Shown: positions 12,430 through 26,225, counted from the stretch's first letter. The stretch: 64,000 nt of DNA from Cladocopium goreaui (GCA_947184155.2 CAMXCT020001435.1:650331-714330); one strand, 5' to 3'. Notes: generated by a model not told the origin, from the letters alone. Numbers and translations are program-made.

Positions 12430-13365
12430 AAAGGTATCTCTCTTCTAGTGTGGAACTGCAAGGCGTGCACACTAGACTCAGTAGCCACAATGTCGATTGC
12501 AAAGGTATACACACTAGACACGACCTATCAGTAGCCACAATGTCGATTGCAAAGGTATACGGTATACACACTAGACACGACCTATCAGTAGCCACAATGT
12601 CGATTGCAAAGGTATACACACTAGACACGACCTATCAGTAGCCACAATGTCGATTACAAAGGTATACACACTAGACACGACCTATCAGCAGCCACAATGT
12701 CGATTACAAAGGTATACACACTAGACACCACCTATCAGTAGCCACAATGTCGATTACAAAGGTATACACACTAGACACCACCTATCAGTAGCCACAATGT
12801 CGATTACAAAGGTATACACACTAGACACGACCTATCAGTAGCCACAATGTCGATTACAAAGGTATACACTAGACACGACCTATCAGTTGCCACAATGTCG
12901 ATTACAAAGGTATACGCACTAGACATGACCTATCAGTAGCCACAATGTCGATTACAAAGGTATACACACTAGACACGACCTATCAGTAGCCACAATGTCG
13001 ATTACAAAGGTATACACACTAGACACGACCTATCAGTAGTCACAATGTCGATTACAAAGGTATACACACTAGGCACGACCTATCAGTAGCCACAATGTCG
13101 ATTGCAAAGGTATACACACTAGACACGACCTATCAGTAGCCACAATGTCGATTACAAAGGTATACACACTAGACACGACCTATCAGTAGCCACAATGTCG
13201 ATTACAAAGGTATACACTAGACACGACCTATCAGTTGCCACAATGTCGATTACAAAGGTATACGCACTAGACATGACCTATCAGTAGCCACAATGTCGAT
13301 TACAAAGGTATACACACTAGACACGACCTATCAGTAGCCACAATGTCGATTACAAAAGGATGGTC
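12430..13365. repeat. 50-bp satellite array, about 18 units
   Basis: The unit contains GGTATACACACTAGACACGA followed by CCTATCAGTAGCCACAATGT and CGATTACAAA. Copies are nearly identical. Deletion variants lacking two bases (GGTATACACTAGACACG with TTGCC) occur at about 12860 and 13215, each followed by a GGTATACGCACTAGACATG variant. This shows that a block of about 350 bases was duplicated within the array. Confidence 0.95.
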
Positions 13366-13369
13366 ATTC

Positions 13370-15290
13370 AACATAAAACCGGCAAACTGGCAACAACACA
13401 GCAACACCTGAGTCACCCTGACACTGGCAGTGGCTGCAGTGCCAGCCCCAGAGGGGAGAAAGTTCACATCAGCCATCCTAGTATTGGAAGAAGATCTTCA
13501 CACCATCGTTGAGACATGTGTATATACATATATGTATATATAGACTGTATATAATTATATATATGTATATATATATTGTATATAAGCAGCAAGATTTCAA
13601 CAGCGATTTATTGCACAGAAATTTGCACGTTCTGCACTGAAAGGCCAATGACTACATCCTTCTGGAACGGCCTTTACCAACATCCTCCCTGTTGCCGCTT
13701 CACAAAGACACCAAGCTGCACTCCTCTGCTGTGGACAGAGCCGATATGTCTTCAGCGGCTGAGCCAAAACGGCCACGATTTTCATCAGCCGATACTCACA
13801 AATGTCATATACATATCATACACAATATTGATATATATATATACAAATACTTAACTTATATATACTCATATTGTATTTCATACTCGACATCCCACAATGT
13901 CATTGTCGTACAAGGCACAAAACGAGCCTGCCCCCTGAGAGCAGCACTAGCGAACAGTGGGATTTACATGACTTACATGCACCAGAGAATGTCAAACCAT
14001 CACAGCAACAATGACTTTTTAAAGTCACAGCGCTGATGCTTTGCTTGGCCAATTTTTGGACCTTGGAACCTCAATGTGCTTGCCCTACAGAAAAACAAGA
14101 GCTGGGGGCAGAACTGGTCTCACTTCTGGTCTCGGAGCACAGCCTAAGGATAGGCCCGGAATATTCGCAACAATTCATTGCAACTACCATGGACTTCACG
14201 TCCATGTCCAATTGATGTGCTGAAACTCAAAACACGTCAAAAAGCATCACTTGCAACCTATGCTTCCCCTTAAAGGTATCTACATGTTCATCATCCGCTA
14301 GGCAGGTCCTGTGATGGAAGTGTTCCTCCCGCGCTTCTCTGCATTTCTCCATGTACTCGAACACGCCAAAAACTCATGCTCTTCTCAGTGTCGCACGTTT
14401 TCACCTGCGCCGCCCACGCAAGTGACTCCACTCAAATGCCCTACGAACATTCACCTGCACCTGGATATGCAGTTTTCGAATCTAGTTGCTACCAATTCGG
14501 GGGAAATCATAAAATAAAAGCCCAGGCCCTGCGCTAAACGCAGAACTTTTACCCAGAAACTTAGTCCCTAGTATGCCGCGGACTCCTTGTCGCCTACCTC
14601 GTCACATCGGCAGATTTGATGGATCTTGATGCAAAACTCCTGGCCAGTCAGGGAGTGTTTGACCCTGATACATCTGAAAAGCAGGCAGCAAGCATTCTCT
14701 GTTTTGTTGGTAGTGAAAGCCACACTCAAAAACTTTGCAATGCTGTCTTGGGCTGGGTTCCTGGAAGCATATCATTCCTGAGATGCAACTCTCCAAAGCA
14801 AATGACTACGTCCAGGAGTGCAGCTAATTCGTCATTTCTCCTGACTCATCTGGGCCACTTGTTCTTCCAAGCCAGCGAAGCGTCGAGCCTTGCATCATGC
14901 AGCTTCCCGAGCACTTGATTTCGGCGGTTCCGGCTCTTCCGGCGATAGCAAATGCGTTGTGAAGCAGACCACTCTAGTGAAGTTTGGAAAGGTAAGACTT
15001 CTGTCAAGTTGTCATCCTCTCTCTCTCTCTCTCGATGAAACAAGTCTACATACAAGCTGCAAAAGTTGTTTGGTTCCACCTTCTGCTAGTTTGATTTTCT
15101 GGTCGGGTCTAGTCTTTGACACCCAATTTCCCCTCTCAAAGTTTGGTATTCACACCAACTCCTCTCGACGTTGCTCAGTTGCCATCAGCGCCTTGCCACA
15201 AGAACGCCGTTTTGACTACACTGTTGCAAGTTTCAAGCAATGGATTACTTCAATGGTGCTAGGGGGGGTTCTGAGTACCAAAACATCAGA
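13370..15290. other. No confident gene; AT tracts
   Basis: TA-rich microsatellites lie at about 13515-13585 and 13825-13875, and a CT run at about 15013-15034. A minus-strand piece near 14920-14850 reads as a possible short coiled-coil exon (ARRFAGLEEQVAQMSQE) but has no supporting neighbours. Confidence 0.5.
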
Positions 15291-15294
15291 ATGG

Positions 15295-15392
15295 CATATG
15301 TATGTATGTATTGTATTGTATGGTATGTTATGTATATGTATATGTATATGTATATGTGTATGTATATGTATATGTATATGTATATATGACAT
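15295..15392. repeat. GTATAT microsatellite
   Basis: Hexamers GTATAT with GTAT variants. Confidence 0.9.
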
Positions 15393-16655
15393 ACACAGTT
15401 GTATCCTCTAGCCGTGCGGCTAGCACAATTCCCATCCATTTCTTGTCTTGATGCTGAATATACACAAATGATCACCAATTCTCTAAGTGGCAACTCCCAA
15501 ATCTCTTGAACATCTGCTACGCGTCCAGGACTTTTTGATTCCGCAACTTCTCAAAGTGCGAGAACGAAGCCTCACTCTCAGGCTCTGAACCGACTGTATC
15601 CCCCATGTGAACGGCAAGCTCACTTCTTTCCCAACCGACCCTGACAGCAGAATCACTATAGAACGTCTCAGGGGTTGAGACTTGGTCCGCAAACCTGTTG
15701 CAGGGTCATGCAGCGGGACTTAACCCAACTGATTGCAGAAATCGGCCGGTAGTCTTTACAACTCTGCAAGTCTACAAGGCTATCATAGGCTTGCAAATAC
15801 ATTAATCAAGAACACGAGGGAAAACTACCACATCTTCATGATTAAGTTCAAAACAGAAAACGAAAATCTACCCTCGATCAAGCGCACGCAGATTAAAAGT
15901 CTGAAATGTGTACATGCCCGCTGCAGCGACGCGCTACAGTTCGGTCGTGAGTGAAGTTCACTCTGTGTGGCTATGCCTGAGGTTGTTCCGCCAAAGGTTC
16001 CTTGCGCAAGTGCTCTGTGAGCGAGTTCAAATCAAGAATGCATTGAGTAGTGCAACACAGCCAATGCAAACCAAGCCTTGACACCATCTCACTGGTAAAC
16101 TGGTGCAACAAGGCTGAATAATCAGTACTGCGATACATTTTTTGGCCATGACTAAGACTCTGAAGTTGAATAATTTAATTCCAATGCCCTGTCCCAAATA
16201 CCGATACTCTTCAATATCCAATTGAGGTCCTGCATATGAGGACCTGGAGCTTTGCTGTGGATGTCAGGACTTACCTGGCAAGTTGAGTTTGCCAGATTAT
16301 CGTCGAGATCTATCTTTGCGAAGTTGTCAAATGCACATCAACCCAGGTCCCGAGGAAAATGCTGCCACAATCAAAAACATCAGCAGAAGACAATTTGGAT
16401 TCTCTTTGGAGTGAAACTTTCAGCTCCTTTGGTACAAAGGTATCTGATGCACATGTTACCATGCTGTATTTAGAACATCAGAATCATGTATCTGGCATTT
16501 ACCTACTTCTGACCACACATCGACGACAAATTGCTGCTCCTTCTCCCCTGCCTCTGGCCAGCGGCCCCAAAGAATGCCACGAGTCCAAAAGAAGAGAACC
16601 GAAGCGGTGCCCCAGCCCAGGCCCAAGACTACGCCAAAATCCACAGCCTTCAGCA
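15393..16655. other. No gene or notable repeat seen
   Basis: No long protein-like reading frame, RNA gene signature or tandem repeat was recognised. Confidence 0.5.
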
Positions 16656-16735
16656 TCTTGCACATGCGATGCACATGCGATGCACATGCGATGCACATGC
16701 GACATGCGCATGACGGCATGACGGCAGGTCTGGCA
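16655..16735. repeat. 12-bp tandem repeat GCACATGCGATG
   Basis: About four copies of GCACATGCGATG end in ATGCGCATGACGGC variants. The reading frames across it are repeat translations. Confidence 0.85.
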
Positions 16736-18435
16736 TCAACACCAAGACAGAAAAGCGTAGGAATACCACTGCCAGAATCACGCAATAAAATAAATGCAAT
16801 ACAAGAGAAAACTCCAGAATGCCTTACTTCTCTTCAAATAGATATTCGTATTGCTTTGTCAATTGGACGCGAGGTTGTTGCTGTTTCCGCTGTTTCAACC
16901 ACCACATTCAGCTCTGCGCTAAGGTTTTTCTTTGCCCTCCAGACCCGCCTGTCGCCATGGGTAGGGTAAATGTGGCACCTTGGAGCGTTTTTAGGAACCA
17001 GAAAAAAAAAACAGTCTTATTCTTCGAAACGCCACAGTCTCCACCGGCACTCCGGCACCAGTCTGGGCTCCGTGGCCATGTGATGTGACCAACCCAGCAA
17101 GGATTGTGGCTACCAGAAGACGGTAGAGAACCGGATCCATCATTCTTATTCCATCCGCGCATCAGGGAAGGGAATGCACTGTGGATCTGTTTAGCGCACA
17201 GGCCTCTCATGGCATGTCTTGAAACACCAAGGAGCAGAAAGCGCAAAGCCAGGGATCAAAATCGCCACCTTAGCTCTGAGGCTGACTGAAGTAGACACAT
17301 CAACACGCTTGCATTTGACGCCGGTCTTGTAGTTGCTTGTGATGCAGCACCATCAAGAATCTGTGTCCTGTCGCTTGTCACTTGATTTTTCTTTCAGAAT
17401 TAACCGCACCGAAGTGTTTGGGAAATGGGCTTAAAGGTGGTCTTTCCTGTGTCTTTTTGCAAACAGAGGCAGGGGCTTGACTATCTTTGGCCAAGCATCC
17501 AGCAGCCAGCTCTTGCAGAGGCGTTTTGGTGTAGCACAGATCAGGCCAGCTACAAAGAAGGGGGCCAGAATCAGTTCCCAACACCGGGAGCTGCCTCCAA
17601 GCAAGGCAGCTCCACGACAAATCAGAAGTAAAAGGAAAGGTTAAATTTGGCCAAACTATGGAACTAGTGCCCTCTGGAGGTGCTACCACCTTTTGTTCAT
17701 GATGACAAACAAAGTACTGCATATAACCGCGTGTACATACTTGCCTTCTCATTCAGTCAGAAGGAGACTTCATTTGATTCATTTTCACGGGAAATTGTGA
17801 TTTTGTGTTTATGTCAGCAATCTGCCACACCTTCTGCGTTGTGAAACTATCTATCCAATGGTTGCTAACGAACCTCTTCTCCAGGTCTTGTCCGTTCCCT
17901 TGTGCTCCTGTTTGCCTGTCATCCTCTGTGGTTATATGGGTACCCATATGTTTGGTCTGGCCCGGCTCATGCTGGTAACTCCAGGTGGCAGAAGTTTCTC
18001 AGTCCTCTCGTTTTTGGATTGTATGGTTTGCCCTGTGCAAATGGCAGCAACAGCATCCATTCAACCCATTCCCATTGCCTCTCAGTGTACTTGCCTGGTG
18101 TTCTCTTGTCACATAAACAGCTTGTCTGGCCCTATACGTGCCGGAGTTTCAGCTTGGCTGGTGAGGTACATGTGTTTTTCTCATATTTCCTTGCATAGGT
18201 TGTCCCACTTGAGTGCATGTTGCCAGTCACAAGCTTGCAAACTTCAAGGTGGAACGCGAGGTATTTAATTCTGGCCAAGATTTGGCCTACTGACCTCCAT
18301 CATTATTCTCTATCGTATCTCTGTTCTTGTTCTCTGTGCTGCCTAGAATGCCACGGCCAGATCTAATTTTTGTATAGGAACAATTGTGTAAGAAACATAC
18401 TCGGATTTTTGTTTTATTTTTGTTGGGGGGTCTAG
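16736..18435. other. No confident gene
   Basis: Short ORFs occur on both strands but none has a recognisable domain. An A-rich run lies at about 17005-17018. Confidence 0.5.
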
Positions 18436-18439
18436 ATGC

Positions 18440-20075
18440 CAGCTAGATGCTGCCCTCCTTCATTTTTCAGTGGATTTCTCGATGGTTTCATCGATTTTTC
18501 CATGGTTTTTATTGATGGCTTTCATCTACTTCGGAGGTTTTCATTGTTGTTCCATCGTTTGCATGTTTTTTCAATCCATAGTCTTTTATCGACTGTTTCC
18601 ATGGTGTTCATCAAGGGGTAAGGGACGAAAGCTAGCTTGGCAGGGTGATGGGCATGAATCACAGAAGGTAGCGCAGCGGCGGTCTCTTTTGGGCGACGCG
18701 GAGGGTCATGTTCAAAGAGAAGCAGAACGATGCAGCCTTCGGCAGCTCTCACACACACATACTGAATGATATGGTTGAACCCGCGACCAAACTGCTTCCG
18801 AACCAGCCCGGGGAGGGGGGACGGGGGAGGGTAGTTAAGTGAGAAGTCATGTATGTTGGAGGGAACAAGGATGAGAACATATGATTCTTGCCTGCTGTTG
18901 CACGAAGCAAATGAAGACATTCAGCATAGACAAGATCATGACAACTGAGTCGGAAAATTCAAAGGTCCACCTTTGGCACCGGAGTGGACCTTTGGAAGCG
19001 CGGGAAGACATCACGCAGTGCGAGGCGACAGTTTAGGACGACAGATAGATGTGCGCACGCGACATGACAATGGAGCAAGGCCAAGGTTCCAGACAGCGTC
19101 AAGTGTGAAAAGGGCAAAGTTGTGAGGGTCTAACGTGAAGTGTAAAGTGTAAAGTGCAAAAGCGTACAGATTAAAGTGTGAGTGCCACGTGTAAAAGTAG
19201 AGTGTGGAGTGCCAAGTGTAGAGTGTGAAGTGTAAAGTGTAGAGTGTGGAGTGTGGGGTGTAAAGTGTGAAGCGTAAACTTTAGTGTGTAAAGCATGAGT
19301 ATGGAGTGTAAAGTTTAGCGTGTAAAGTGTGGAGTGTAAAGCGCGTTAACAGTTAAGTGTAACATGTCGAATGTGGAGTGTAACGTGTAAGGTGTGGAGT
19401 GTGACGTTTAGCGTGTGACGTGTGGAGTGTAAAGTGCGTTAACAGGTAAGTGTAACATGTCGGGTGTGGAGTGTAATGTGTAAGATGCGGAGTGTAAAGT
19501 TTAGCGTGTAAAGCGTGGACTCCAGAGTGCGAAGTGTAGAGGGTGGATACCAGTGATCGTGCCAGTGCTTTTTACTGACCGTCTCCCGGGAGGGGTTGAG
19601 CCCACGACCAAACTGCTTGTGAAAGGAGGGGGGTAGGGAGCTGAGAAGTTTCTCGCGATTGGAGATTCCATCCCCCAATGCCTTGCTAAAGCAGGATGGA
19701 CTTCAGCTAGCAGAAGCTAGCTTTCGTGATTTTGAAGGTTTTCATCTTTTTTTTTTCCATGAGGTTCATCGAATTATCGATGGTTTGTATCGATTTCTGG
19801 ATTATTGTTTCGATGTTTGCACGGTGTTCATGGATGTTCCAAAGATTTTATCGAGTGTTCAGTGATCTTTATTGATTTTTTTGGATAGTTCCCATCGATT
19901 GATTTTGGAGGATTCATTGGTATTCCATTGTTTTCGGTGATTTCTCGATGGTTTTCAATGGTTTTCAGTGATTTTTTGATGGTGTCCATCGATATGTTGA
20001 TGTTGTTCGTCGATTTGTCCCATGGTTTTTATCGTTTTTTTTCGATGGTGTTCATCGATCTCTGGTGTTCACCCG
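18440..20075. repeat. Diverged TCGATGGTTTTCATCGATTT repeats and a GTGTAAAGT array
   Basis: Imperfect 24-30-base units built on TCATCGATTTTTCGATGGT occupy about 18470-18605 and 19735-20070. Between them an array of GTGTAAAGT/GTGTGGAGT units runs from about 19125 to 19530. A motif, CGACCAAACTGCTT followed by a G-rich run, occurs at about 18782 and again at 19600, so the region looks like a duplicated composite repeat. Confidence 0.75.
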
Positions 20076-20139
20076 TGAACATGTAGAATGTAGGTCGAGG
20101 CACAACCGTGTTGGATGCATACAGTTTCATTGGGTGTTG

Positions 20140-20265
20140 TCATAGTGTTGGTTTAGGATTTATTTAGGGTTGGTTAAGGGGTTAATCAGGTTGGTTTAGG
20201 ACTTATTTATGCTTCAAGGTTTATTTAGGGTTCGTTTAGGGTCCATTTAAAGTTTATGACTTCTT
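20140..20265 (+). repeat. Degenerate TTTAGGG telomere-like tract
   Basis: Spaced copies of GGTTTAGG, TTTAGGG and GTTTAGGG with point changes. Arabidopsis-type TTTAGGG is the telomere repeat reported for dinoflagellates, so this may be an interstitial relic. A similar tract lies at about 1790-1910 and a weaker one near 25585-25725. Confidence 0.5.
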
Positions 20266-21945
20266 ATTCTCATATATAATGCTGTAGGTTGAATATGGTA
20301 CTTAGGGTGTGTATAATGCACAACATCCACCTTGTGAACATGTAGAATGCAGGTTGTATGATATAGGTATACACAGTTATAGCGCTAAGAGATTGAACCA
20401 GCACTGTTTTAAAGATGCTTAAATGCTGGCCAGAAAAGTTAAGGCCACAGAAACCCGAGAAACCACAGAAAAGAAACAAAAACTATAGAAAGCAAAATAA
20501 TAATAATAAAAATAAGAAAAAAGCAACAAGGCAATCACAGGAGCCGAAAACGACAGAACGCTTGGAAACCAAAGAAGCCACATCATTCAAGAAGCCGCAG
20601 AAACAAAAGCCAAAAGCCAATCCTTCAAACAAAAAAAAACTCTCAACAGTCGGACCATAGTCTGTCTCGTTTGTATGCAAAGGTTCATACAATGTCTCCT
20701 GCAAAAACGGTCAGATTCACGGCCGAAAGGGCTTTGACATGTTCAGCCTTTGGAACAAAGACAAGCTTTTAGTGAAGCATTCACCCAAGAAGCAGTCTGG
20801 CATAGTCTCGCAATACTGACTGGGTATCCTCTTCATGCTGGCTGCTGGCTTAGGAAGGTGTCCCACACAAAGCCGGAGCCTTTCAGCTCACGAGATCGTC
20901 GGACCAAAAGGGGAGCAAAACTCATCTGAAAGGCACGAATTCCTTCGACCAAAAGAAGAGCAATGCCAATGGACGCCTCAAGTCTTGGAGGATCAGTTCA
21001 TCGTAAGGATTGAAATTCATTAAAATTCCTTCCCTTCTGCAGCACCGCATCCAATGTAACAAGGAGAGTGGAGAAGGAAATACAAGAGTAGATTTCTACA
21101 GAATACAAACCTTGGCCAACATCCCAAGCAACTTTTTCCCAGCCCCATAGCCATAATACAAGCTGGACATGTGAGATTACTACTTCCAATTCATGTTTTC
21201 AAATGTCTTCCGGACTGCCAAGCCACAAAGCCAACCCATTCCCCAGTAGTCAAGTTCTGAGCACGGAATGGCTCCATCGACCTCCCCAGCTCCATCAGGA
21301 TGCAATCCACAAATATGTAGATCCAAGCTCCGACCCCTTGGTCAGCAAAGAGATATAAGGAGAATTCAAGAGGTATGTGGTGTTCTTTGGAACCGAAAAA
21401 AAGAAATCCAAGACCCGTCCAACCTCAAATTGTGGCAGAAGGAACAAGTCACGAGCAGCACAAGTCTCGCTACAGGAACAGGTACATCATGATCTCTCAT
21501 GGTACATCCCTTAAAAGATATGTCATAATATGTCACACAACAAAATTGTCTTTCGCAGCTTGGTCTCCCCAGATTTGGGCTGCCACAGCCAAGCATGGTG
21601 GCGCCATGGGCAAACAGCAGGTCCGCAAGGCTACCGAGATCTACCGAGGCTTGATATCTTCAAAATGACCAGGGCTAAAATCATGGGAAAAAATAGTTTC
21701 AATTGTCTGCAGTTGCTGTGCAAATAATTTCCGTTTCGGATGTGCTCGCTGTGCTTTCCATTGAGACGTGTGTCGGATGACTATCCGCCGAGTACATCCT
21801 CAGGTCACATGGTGCAGCAGTTGTTTCAGCTGCCCACAAGTTTGGACGAAGCGGCGGGATTCGGGCAATGTCAAGACATAATGATATTGTTTTGTAAGGA
21901 TAAGTAACAACAATCCCAAGCACAAACACACGCGATGTACCATTA
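20265..21945. other. No confident gene
   Basis: Contains an AAT/AAG-rich run near 20495-20525. ORFs are short and no domain was recognised. Confidence 0.5.
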
Positions 21946-22460
21946 ACACCTATTAACATCTACTAACATCTATTAACTATTAACATTTATTAACATCTAT
22001 TATCATCTATTAACTTACCACAATTCAAGATAGCAACTGTTCTCAGCTCACTACTGCGCACATCTGTTTTTTAACACGAGGGGAATTCGGGTCAGGCGCT
22101 GGACGACGGCGGGGTTAGGCCCCTCCGGTGAGAATAGATACACACTTGATCGTAGCCAAAAGGTCGAGAAGATTGGGTCGAGGATCACCAGTCCATGTAG
22201 TGGAATGTAGTGTAGTGTAATGTAGTGTAGTGTAGTGGAGCGTAGTGGAGTGTAGTTGCGCAGTCGTAGTTGTAGTTGTAGTGTGGTGGGGTGTAGTGTA
22301 GTGTAGTGTAGTGTAGTGTAGCGTAGTGTAGTGTAGCGTAGTGTAGTGTAGTGTAGTGTAATGTAGTGAAGTGTAGTGGAAGGTAGTGTAGTGTAGTGTA
22401 ATGTAGTGTGCTGGAGTGTAGTGTAATGTAGTGTAGTGTAGTGAAGCGAAGCGAAGCGAC
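21945..22460. repeat. CTATTAACAT repeat and GTAGT microsatellite
   Basis: About six imperfect decamers (21945-22015) are followed, after unique sequence, by a pentamer tract of GTAGT with GTAAT and GTGGA variants (22195-22455). The tract abuts the 93-bp array. Confidence 0.9.
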
Positions 22461-23270
22461 ATCTGAACCTCCAAAAGTGGTCCAAACCCCTGGTGTTTTT
22501 AACATTTTGACTTCGAAACGTGCTTCGCGCCACAACGGCGTGCACTTTTTCGACATCTGAACCTCCAAAAGTGGCGCGAACATGTGGTGCTTTGTACATT
22601 TTCACTTCGAAATGTGCTTCGCGCCACAATGGCGTGCACTTTTTCGACATCTCAACTTCCAAAAGTGGTCCGACAATGGTGTGCTTTGTACATTTTCACT
22701 TCGAAATGTGCTTCGCGCCACAATGGCGTGCACTTTTTCGACATCTCAACTTCCAAAAGTGGTCCGACAATGGTGTGTTTTGTACATTTTGACTTCGAAA
22801 CGTGCTTCGCGCCAAAATGGCGTGCGCTTTTTCGACATCTCAACTTCCAAAAGCGTGCTTCGCGCCACAACGGCGTGCACTTTTTCGACATCTCAACTTC
22901 CAAAAGTGGTCCGAAAATGGTGTGCTTTGTACATTTTGACTTCGAAATGTGCTTCGCGCCACAACGGCGTGCAATTTTTAATCTCTCATCTGGCCAGCTG
23001 GTTCCGCACCCGCCGCTTTAGCGAGCCTACTTTTCAACCCTCCGGAGCCACAAATCATTGGAAAAACACAGTGTTTCGCGACTTTCCTACCTTTTCGCGC
23101 GTCTGCATCTTCTTTCTTCTGACTCTTTCTCTTCTACTCTTCTCTCTTCTAATCTTTCTTTTCTCTCTGCCTCTGCCCTGCTCTGCTTTTCATCTGTCCA
23201 TATTGTCGGAAGTTTGACTTCTAAACTTCCTTCGATTAACCTCTATTCTCATCGATCTACTTCCACAGAC
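22460..23270 (+). repeat. Symbiodiniaceae-type 93-bp repeat module, copy 2
   Basis: Six units, one truncated to 54 bases, have cores TGCTTCGCGCCAC at about 22521, 22615, 22708, 22801, 22855 and 22949. They are followed by a tail reading NLSSGQLVPHPPL in one frame and then TC-rich sequence to about 23270. All three plus frames stay open through the units (for example VCFVHFDFE and TSKCASRHNGVHFF), the kind of sequence I recall in many unnamed Symbiodinium protein entries. I treat it as a non-coding dispersed repeat. Confidence 0.75.
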
Positions 23271-26225
23271 CCGTAGACATGTCATGAAATGCCTGGCAAA
23301 CTGGCCAGGTTAGAAGCGGTTGCCAGCTCACGACACCTCCTGCTAGGTTTCCTGCCTGAAGCTCCACGGATGGTGACCTGAACTTGCGGGAGATCTGCTG
23401 TTCAAATCAATTCAACACAAGATCAAAGAGAATCTAGCAGAATCTAGCAGTCAAGCATTTTGAGACTTGTTAGATGAAACTAATACAAACGAAACAAGGT
23501 GAAAAGGCAGCATGACTATTGGAGGGGGAGTGTGTTGAAGGGGATAGGTTATATTAATTTATATTTGCACAGATATGATGCGCATGCCTTGAGGATGCCT
23601 TCAGGATCCTTGAGGCAAGGATTGGCATATTTCACCACAGGAGTCGGTCCCAACCAGGCGATCAAGGGGGCTGACTAAGCCTTTTAAGATCTTTTAAGCG
23701 CTTCCACGGCCGCATCCATGCATAAAAGGTGGAGGAGATAGGCTGAATTTCAGAATTCTGGCCTATAGCAGCTAGGGGTTGAACCCTTTTGAACATCTTT
23801 GCACGTCGACTGTCGGACGTGCAAAGTTTGACATCATTGGATTCAAATCTTCATTGACATCCTGCAATGAGAGAGGGGGAGAGCGACAGCGACACCAAAC
23901 AAATCATCAGGATGTGCCTGGAGAGGTCCACAGTACCCTGGTTGGGAAGATACACGTATTCAAACAGTACATAAGAACGGTCTCAAACAGACACTCTGTC
24001 CTATCTTGTCCTCCAGTGCCAATCCCCATGCACAACAACAATCATTGGAAAAACATGGAAAAACAACTACATACAAATGACTCAGTTTAAGACAATCGAG
24101 TATGTGCGACCATGCAGACATATGCATCTGAGTCTTCTACACACCATATTGCTAAAACTACCATAATCAACGGCATGTATTCACAAGACCCCGTATCAGT
24201 GAGATGATTTCTACAAGTTTTCATTTGCTTGCGGAACGCACTCCTTCATGTGACATTTGCTTGTCAAAGTACTGTATATGAATATAATATAATGTGCCAA
24301 ATTGTGCCAACAAATTTCAACCTCTGCTTGAAAAGAATCGTCCAACTCAGCTCCCAAACAAAAACTGGGTTTCAGGCGTCTTCACCGGCCAGGTACTTGC
24401 TGCTGCGCCTCTCAGCAGCAGGCTCCACTTCTTGTTGTAAACTTGACCCACTAAGCCACTAAGCCACGAAGCCATTCCTCATGGTGATGGATAAAAACTG
24501 ATGAAAATGGATGGCTATGCAGTGGCACAAGTTAGCTGTGTTCAATTTCAGTTTCCACAGCGCAAATCTACCCCATCCAGACAGAACTCAGAGAACCCTC
24601 CAAAAGGTGGCCTTTTTCACCAGTCCTTGGTGCAAAGGAGTCCTAATTTCAGCGCATGCATGCAGGCAAGCAGGTAGGTAGGTATGTGGGTATAGTCGGA
24701 TTAAGCGTTCCGCGCAGGGTTTCATAGCCAAGCGGGTTTCATCCCAATAGGTTTGGGGTAGGGTTTCGGGGTGTGGGGAGCTGAGGCCGCCTGTGTGCCC
24801 ACCTTACATCTGTCATCTGTCATTTGGAAACAAAATGTGCTGAATGACAAAACGTGTGGGCTCTTCACGGTACGAAAGCAAGAAATATCTATGTGTCTAT
24901 TATGTCTATGAGAATGTCTATGTAAATTTGTATGCATGTCTGTATGTATGTTTATACGGATCTATGTTGCTATATATATATATAAATATTGAATTGACTC
25001 CAATTAAGATAGGGACCGCACTTCAGATTTTTGAGCACGGACATATTCTGATCTAGCAGCACTGTATATGCCTGATACTTAATCCACCTTTGTTTGACAA
25101 AGCCACCTATATAGGTTTGTTTGCTTTGGTCACAAAATAAAGATCGTGCTCTTGGCACCCCGGCAGATCAGGGGTCTCGCCATTCAATATGCCCCTTGCT
25201 GGTAATGGGTTTGCTGCAATTCGACGGGGGGTATGCCAAAATTTGACATGGCTGAATCATAATGAATCTGCAGTTTTTGTTTGTTTGGAATTACCAGCTG
25301 GAGGGAATTGACGACAAAAACAACCATGCTGCATTGCAAAGGTTTTTAGGGAGCCTCCAGGTCAGCTGCTTTACATATGCACCCGGCAAAAAAATAGCAT
25401 TATGTGTAACGTCGTGCACATGTCTTCTCCCGCCAATCGAGTCAATTTGGGATGGAAACAATCTGTGCCTCAAGGTGGCTTCCAAGATTTGCACACGATG
25501 TTGCAGATCAAGACGTTCACCCTCTGCCTCGACAAATCAAAGCAAGTGAAGAAAGTCTATTTAGTAAATTCGACCGAAAACATAGGTTTAGTAGCATTAC
25601 GCCCAGACACCTAGTCTCGCCCAACATCACTTTCAGGTTTCGAAGTTTTTGGGAATTAAGGTTTGGGCGTTTAGGTTTCAGAGTTTTGCACGTTTAAGGC
25701 TTGGGGCTTAGGTTTTACCGTGTCAGGGTTGAGGATGACTTGTATCAATGACGCCCACAGTTCACCTACCCGAGTCTTGCAGGAATGCCAAAACGACCCA
25801 CTACTTACACTGTTTTGAGAGTGCCTCGGGCAAGTTTAGGTCTTTGGCCGTAGCATTACATTAAGGATGTTGCATGTATATTAGGTAAATGTTTGTTGAA
25901 GAAAAACATAGAAAAATTAAAGTAAACCCCAAAAATGAGACAAATCATGTGTTGGGCGGATTCAAAATGAGTTTTTAACGGTGGTAACGACCACAACAAA
26001 ACAAGCAATAACCCGATGCCAGAATTAATGTGAATCATGGCGTGCCTTTCGAAATTCTGCAGCAGTGCGCCGAGACAAACCAGTCCTCGCTAAGTTCGAA
26101 GTAAGAAAAACGGATCGAAATGGTTTGCAGTTGCAGAGCAATGGTCATTATGTTGAACATGTTTTGCATGTACAACATCGGAAAAAAATCAATGTGAATG
26201 TCAACGTGCAATTCTGGTCCAATAT
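23270..26225. other. No confident gene
   Basis: A short TA tract lies near 24970-24988 and degenerate TTTAGG motifs near 25585-25725. Short ORFs carry no recognised domain. Confidence 0.5.

Noticed and set aside
12430-13365. CRISPR-like array
   Set aside because: Units are directly adjoining 50-mers with no unique spacers, in a eukaryotic context; this is a satellite.
22051-23217. Long ORFs in all three plus frames across the 93-bp units and the GTAGT tract
   Set aside because: Openness in every frame follows from the repeat sequence; no start, domain or codon bias supports a gene.
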